From: Candidatus Poribacteria bacterium
Lineage (GTDB): Bacteria > Poribacteria > WGA-4E > WGA-3G
Reading direction: 5' to 3'
Length of the DNA: 64,000 nt
NCBI GenBank assembly: GCA_003635195.1
Contig: PYIY01000074.1
Coordinates: forward strand, 41,963-105,962
This document shows, piece after piece, positions 59,965 through 64,000 of this stretch. Within the stretch, counting starts at the first letter, position 1. Each line of letters starts with the position of its first letter. The notes under the pieces were generated by a model. The model searched no databases. It was not told the origin of the DNA and saw only the letters and a program-made list of their open reading frames with translations. The translations under genes were made by a program, and so were the position numbers.

Positions 59965-60888
59965 TTAATCTAAGAGCGTTAGTTGTGACGGGTTTTGCAT
60001 TCCTTCAAGGATTTCCTGAGCAATCTTGACTGCTATTGGTGCTCCTTTTTGGTTGCCGGCAGCAAAACAGAGAAGATACAATGGAACATTTTTTGAGTTA
60101 CGTAAAATAAGTGGATTAGTAGCTACGCCATTAAATACGCTTTGTAGCCGATCAATGAAATATTGTTCAATTGCCACAAATATATTTCCCGCTTTTTGCC
60201 ATCGATCTTCCTCATCAAAGAGCGAGAGTTGTTTAGCTGATTGATAGAAAGCGTCGTACCAACCGTGCTCACCAAAAAACATGTCCAGTCTCGCTTGTAG
60301 TGCGGGTCGGATTTCTCCATCATTTTTCAGTAAACGATTTACAGTACCAAGTGGGAAGAGTATCCATAGATCAATAGCTTGAGTTTCAGCGATAGACTCA
60401 ATAGTTGCCCACTCTACCTGCATTCCATACGGATCAAGAAACACTAAAGCCCGATGGGCGCGCCAATTTTTTCCACATAAAACTTTCAGATGTTCGTTCG
60501 CGTCCTTATTTTCGCACTCAATCATATCATCCGAAAACCCGTCCTTGAGTAAAAACTCTTCTTTCAGTTTTTCTAACTCTGCGTACCTGCTGGCGTTTTT
60601 CTCTATGAAAATGTATTTACCAAAAGGTGGTTCTACTTCTAAAGCATTACGTGCTGAACCGTACCGGAAGTTTGTTACCTCCGTAGAAGCAAGTTCGGGA
60701 AACAATAACTTACCTGCCTCCCCATCGTGCATTAATTCACGGTAACCGGTACCAGCGAAAGCATCTATGTACGCAAAATGAAACTGCTGTTTGTTCATGA
60801 TTTTTGTATATGCCTGCAGGTATTTGCTCACACATTTTAATTTTTCATCTGTCCAGTCTCCACCAAATTTACGTCCACGGTTCTTCAT
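59965..60888 (-). CDS. tcmP: three-Cys-motif partner protein TcmP
   Basis: A 307-residue protein of the TcmP family, named for its constant pairing with the three-Cys-motif protein that follows here. The N-terminal KFGGDWTDEKLKCVSKYLQAYTKIM, AYIDAFAGTGYR (near 43), YIFIEKNASRYAELEKLK and ALVFLDPYGMQVEWATIE (near 148) are typical. AFAGTGY and FLDPYGM resemble SAM-methyltransferase motifs I and IV, so a nucleic-acid or small-molecule methyltransferase-like fold is likely. The start is set at the ATG 60888, with AAGGA eight bases upstream; a GTG two codons earlier is less likely. Function of the pair is undetermined; phage or island association makes a defence or counter-defence role possible. 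Confidence 0.88.
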   Translation of the reverse strand: MKNRGRKFGGDWTDEKLKCVSKYLQAYTKIMNKQQFHFAYIDAFAGTGYRELMHDGEAGKLLFPELASTEVTNFRYGSARNALEVEPPFGKYIFIEKNASRYAELEKLKEEFLLKDGFSDDMIECENKDANEHLKVLCGKNWRAHRALVFLDPYGMQVEWATIESIAETQAIDLWILFPLGTVNRLLKNDGEIRPALQARLDMFFGEHGWYDAFYQSAKQLSLFDEEDRWQKAGNIFVAIEQYFIDRLQSVFNGVATNPLILRNSKNVPLYLLCFAAGNQKGAPIAVKIAQEILEGMQNPSQLTLLD

Positions 60889-60932
60889 TTCCACCTTCCT
60901 TTTTGTAAATATGATAATTATTACTATATTAA

Positions 60933-60962
60933 ATTATACCAATTCTTGTTAGGGTATGTCAA
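60933..60962 (-). promoter_or_regulatory. near-consensus promoter of the tcmP operon
   Basis: On the minus strand TTGACA (60962-60957), 18-base spacer, TATAAT (60938-60933). Both hexamers are perfect. The leader would be about 40 bases. Confidence 0.65.
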
Positions 60963-60981
60963 GTTAATTTCTTCGTTCCCA

Positions 60982-62598
60982 TCATTTTTTTCTCAAAAAG
61001 TAGACAAAACCGATAAGACCGCTCACAACCGTGACAGAATAAAAACCGTAATAAACCCATATATTAATCAGGTAAGTTAGATATTGGATGCCTACAAAGG
61101 CTATAACAACAAGCGCGCTACATACAAAAGGGATCCACGCGCCAGCAGTTGACCGTTTTTGGACGAATTCTTCGGCAAGCGGCAAGTTAGACACTGGTTT
61201 CGGATAAAAAATGACGTAATAGAGCAAAATAGTGAACCCCGGTAGGACGTAAAAGACCCCTGAAACGCCCCAAATAACGGTAGCAATGCAAAACATAAGG
61301 AGCGTACACGGAGCAACAATGTAGAGGAGGGCAGTCGCCTGCACACCTCGCCATAAGTCCCGCGTTGTTGCCACCGGTGCAAGCGTTAACATCCACGATG
61401 CTTTCCAATGTTCTGAGTATCTGACCGGTAAAATGAAAGTCCCTATAAAACTTGTACCGACAAAGTAAAACATCATGGAAAAGCCTGGACTTAATCCGAT
61501 GGCGTAAGCGTCTTGAATCCACTTGAGAGAAAATGGTTCGTCTTGCATAAATAAGACCACGAGTATAATGATGGCACCAAACGAACTGAAAAGCTGTCGC
61601 AATATGTGCTTATCGCGCCACATATATGCTGAACTGAGGCAAAGCCCTGCACGGATAGCGTGATTTCGGAATATTCTCGCAAACAGTGGGGTTTTCACTC
61701 TTAACTCAGATTTTTGTTGATTGCCTGATTCCAATAAATAAGAGAGATATTCTGAATATCCTTTCGCGATACTCCGAAGCGGAACGAATACCAAGATGAG
61801 CGTTGAAGCGACAGCCAGTCCTGTTAAAATCAGAAAATGGCGTTCTATTTCTCCTACCCCCAGCGACACTGCTCCGGCGAACCAACCGTTCGGAAGTGCA
61901 TAGAACCATTTCAGGGCCGATGTTAATTTATCTACTGTGCCATCTGATAACGGTTGAGAAAATAAGCGGGGAAGGAAAATCCATAGCAGCGGGAAAAGCC
62001 CAGGAAATATAAACTGGGCGTATTGCGCGATATTTCGGAGTCCCTTCTTGGTATAGAGTTTTGTCAAATACCCTGCGAAGACCGTCATCACGCCAATCGT
62101 AAAGAAGCCAGACATGAAAACAATAAATAGATAGACAATCGGAAAAAGATATAGGAGCTCGGAAGATGCCCTAACATGAAGCCAGATACCAGCGATCGCG
62201 GGTGGTAGATTCAAACTGCCTAACAATAGGGCGGTGTAAGTGAGGATCTGTGTTAGTTTCACAAGGAAATAGGTTCGCGATGAAACTGGGGTGTGTGCCA
62301 CAATAGGGTAATGTGTAGGCGCAATAAGAATATCAAAGTATGGGATCGTCCAGATGCCTATCATCGCCATAGACGTAGTGATGCCGATAAGCGCGTAGGT
62401 GAACACATCTAAAGAAACGAGCAGCATAGTTGCGATTGAAAGCCCTATAAAAAAGAAAAGTGCACAGGTTAAGCCAAGTGACAGGTTGACCCAGCGATTC
62501 CCTTTCAAAGCCCGTTTCTCTACTAATTTCTCTGTATTCAGGATGTGCCTGTACTGGGTCGGCGAGGCACCGAGCATTTCCACGATTTTTTCAAGCAT
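60982..62598 (-). CDS. ABC-2-like multi-spanning permease, paralogue 2
   Basis: A 538-residue protein with about 12 hydrophobic spans and no ATPase domain. The opening MLEKIVEMLGASPTQYRHIL is cytoplasmic; spans follow from about residue 40. Repeated TYFLVKLTQILTY, FFTIGVMTVFAGYLTKLYTKKGLRN and FPGLFPLLWIF resemble ABC-2-type export permeases of the large duplicated kind. Its start codon overlaps the end of the upstream paralogue by eight bases (ATGCTTGA), so the two are translationally coupled and may form a heterodimer. An ATPase gene would be expected nearby but is not in the window; it may lie beyond 64000. The family assignment is by form only. Confidence 0.6.
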   Translation of the reverse strand: MLEKIVEMLGASPTQYRHILNTEKLVEKRALKGNRWVNLSLGLTCALFFFIGLSIATMLLVSLDVFTYALIGITTSMAMIGIWTIPYFDILIAPTHYPIVAHTPVSSRTYFLVKLTQILTYTALLLGSLNLPPAIAGIWLHVRASSELLYLFPIVYLFIVFMSGFFTIGVMTVFAGYLTKLYTKKGLRNIAQYAQFIFPGLFPLLWIFLPRLFSQPLSDGTVDKLTSALKWFYALPNGWFAGAVSLGVGEIERHFLILTGLAVASTLILVFVPLRSIAKGYSEYLSYLLESGNQQKSELRVKTPLFARIFRNHAIRAGLCLSSAYMWRDKHILRQLFSSFGAIIILVVLFMQDEPFSLKWIQDAYAIGLSPGFSMMFYFVGTSFIGTFILPVRYSEHWKASWMLTLAPVATTRDLWRGVQATALLYIVAPCTLLMFCIATVIWGVSGVFYVLPGFTILLYYVIFYPKPVSNLPLAEEFVQKRSTAGAWIPFVCSALVVIAFVGIQYLTYLINIWVYYGFYSVTVVSGLIGFVYFLRKK

Positions 62599-64000
62599 CT
62601 ACAGTTTCCTCCACTCGTCTGTTTTTTCGTAGCAAATAGACAAAACCGGTAAGACCGCCTACAACCGTGACGCAATAGAAGCCGTAATAAATCCATATAT
62701 TCAACAGGTAAGTTAGAAATTGGATGCCAATGAAGATGCCAATGATCAAGAGACTCAATAGGAAAGGGATCATAGTTTCGCCAGCCATCTGGCTTTGGAC
62801 GAATTCTTCGGCGAGTGGCAAGTTAGATACCGGTTTTGGGTAAAGCATAACGAAATTGAGTAACATGATTGATACCGGTAAGATGTAGAATATACTCAAA
62901 ACGCCCCAAAGAACGGTCGCGATACAAAACATAAGGAGCGTACACGGCACAACGATGTAGAAAAGCCCGATTGCCTGTACGCCTCGCCATAAGTCATGTG
63001 TTGTTGAAAGTGGGGCAAGTGCTAACATCCACGACGCTTTCCAGTGTTCTGAGTACCTAATGGCTGCGATGAAACCGCCAACGATACTAAATCCAACGAA
63101 GTAGAATATAGTCGAAAAACCTGGACTTAGCCCGATGGCGAAGGAATGCAGAACCCATCCTTGATCAAGCATAACTACGAGCATAATGAGGGTTCCAAGC
63201 GATGCGAAAAACTGTCGCAACATGTTCCTATCGCGGCGCATATACACAGCACAGAGGCAAAACCCTGCGCGGATCGTCCGGTTCCGGAACAGTTTCGCAA
63301 ACAGTGGCGTTTTCACTCGAATGTTAGATTTTTGACGGCTCCCGGACTCTAACAGATAGGAGAGATATTCAGCATAACTCTTCGCGATACTCCGAAGTGG
63401 CACCAACACCAAAATGAGCGTTGAAATGATAGCGAGCCCTGCTAAAATCAAGAAATGTCGTTCTATTTCTCCAAGTGCGAGTGAAACTGTTCCAGCAAAC
63501 CAACCGTTCGGAAGCGCGTAGAACCATTTCAGAGACGAGATCAGTTTATCTTTTGATATATCCGGTAATAAGCGAGAAAGGAGGATCCACGTTACAGGAA
63601 AGAAGGCAGGAAATATAAACTGGGCGTATTGTGCGATGTTTCGGAGTGCTTTTCTGCTGTAGAGTTTTGTCAAATATCCGGCGAATGTTGCCATTACACC
63701 AATTGTGAAGAAACCCGACATAAAGACGATGGGCAAGTAAACAAAGGGAAAAAAGAGTCGAAACAAAGAAAATTCGCCTCTATGCACCCAGATACCACCG
63801 ATAGCAGGCATCAGATTTAAACTGCCTAACAGCAGAACGGTGTAAGTAAGTACTTGCGTTAACTTTACGAGAAAATAGGTTCGCGATGATATGGGTGTAT
63901 GTGCAATAACAGGATAGTTTATAGGTGTGAGAAGAATATCAAAGTATGGGATCATCCAGATGCCTATCATCATCATAGACATCGTTATGCCGATGAGCGA
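62591..64000 (-). CDS. ABC-2-like multi-spanning permease, paralogue 1 (N-terminus beyond window)
   Basis: Frame open to the window end, so the N-terminus (about 70 residues by comparison with the next gene) is missing. The 469 visible residues align along their whole length with the downstream paralogue: shared GIW-x-IPYFDIL, PISSRTYFLVKLTQ, GFFTIGVMA, WFYALPNGWFAG, FYYVVGF-like and YPKPVSNLPLAEEFVQ segments. The clear homology with drift throughout indicates an old tandem duplication that has been kept, not a very recent one. Substrate unknown. Confidence 0.6.
   Translation of the reverse strand, partial: SLIGITMSMMMIGIWMIPYFDILLTPINYPVIAHTPISSRTYFLVKLTQVLTYTVLLLGSLNLMPAIGGIWVHRGEFSLFRLFFPFVYLPIVFMSGFFTIGVMATFAGYLTKLYSRKALRNIAQYAQFIFPAFFPVTWILLSRLLPDISKDKLISSLKWFYALPNGWFAGTVSLALGEIERHFLILAGLAIISTLILVLVPLRSIAKSYAEYLSYLLESGSRQKSNIRVKTPLFAKLFRNRTIRAGFCLCAVYMRRDRNMLRQFFASLGTLIMLVVMLDQGWVLHSFAIGLSPGFSTIFYFVGFSIVGGFIAAIRYSEHWKASWMLALAPLSTTHDLWRGVQAIGLFYIVVPCTLLMFCIATVLWGVLSIFYILPVSIMLLNFVMLYPKPVSNLPLAEEFVQSQMAGETMIPFLLSLLIIGIFIGIQFLTYLLNIWIYYGFYCVTVVGGLTGFVYLLRKNRRVEETVDA

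Overview
The window looks like a chromosome segment of an uncultivated Gram-negative-type (diderm) bacterium. The mix of phytanoyl-CoA-dioxygenase-like enzymes (three), a sulfatase-superfamily hydrolase, PorV-like barrels, FlgD-like C-terminal domains and many short dispersed repeats resembles Candidatus Poribacteria or a relative. That taxonomic guess is an inference from gene content; there is no rRNA in the window to support it. I see no tRNA, transposase, integrase or CRISPR array.

Layout. 1-4.9 kb, minus strand: the start of a PcrA/UvrD helicase gene (cut by the window edge) and uvrA. 5.2-14.3 kb, plus: a DUF368/PopT-type lipid-carrier transporter, NAD kinase with an in-frame insertion, recN, a large indolepyruvate ferredoxin oxidoreductase fusion, aroE and a ZapA-like gene. 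14.4-21 kb: an M48 protease (minus), then an OmpA-domain lipoprotein, a small barrel-like protein, an O-antigen-ligase-like protein and a sulfatase-superfamily enzyme whose nucleophile position is Thr. 21-29 kb: an unknown membrane-anchored protein, an MDR dehydrogenase, a PhyH oxygenase, a sugar nucleotidyltransferase, rsgA, a TIM-barrel epimerase and a trypsin-like membrane protease.

29.7-35.6 kb is the most unusual part. A four-gene cassette on the minus strand is present twice in tandem. Each copy has its own conserved promoter region and encodes, in order, a ~60-aa Cys-containing exported peptide, a membrane-anchored protein with His-rich HVHxDGTxH motifs, a membrane-anchored Cys/His-repeat protein, and a GspC/PulC-like protein. 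No other type II secretion genes are nearby. It looks like an envelope-located, possibly metal- or disulfide-dependent assembly that I cannot match to a named system.

36-52 kb: uppS, an OPT-like membrane protein, an intact P-type ATPase homologue that has lost all its catalytic motifs, thrB and a class I aminotransferase, a YCF48-type propeller, an FN3/FlgD-domain secreted protein, a PorV-like barrel, pcm, and SppA fused to an N-terminal barrel-like domain. 52-58.6 kb: two PhyH oxygenases, a discoidin-like lipoprotein, a large glucuronidase-like secreted protein and a ZIP transporter. 58.7-64 kb: a small protein built of a ~39-residue repeat, a TcmP / three-Cys-motif (Gp37/Gp68) gene pair under a near-consensus promoter, and two tandem paralogous ABC-2-like permeases, the second cut by the window end.

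Two families of short non-coding repeats run through the window. One (six copies, about 80-150 bp) ends in a conserved CCGCAAGGAAAATTAAAA block that contains a Shine-Dalgarno-like AAGGA. Every copy points in the sense direction of the gene that follows; four lie directly ahead of a start codon and one lies in frame inside NAD kinase. The other family is made of CAGTAACCAGT / CAGCAGTCAGCAG-type units and supplies the last codons of one gene and part of the N-terminal reading frame of another.
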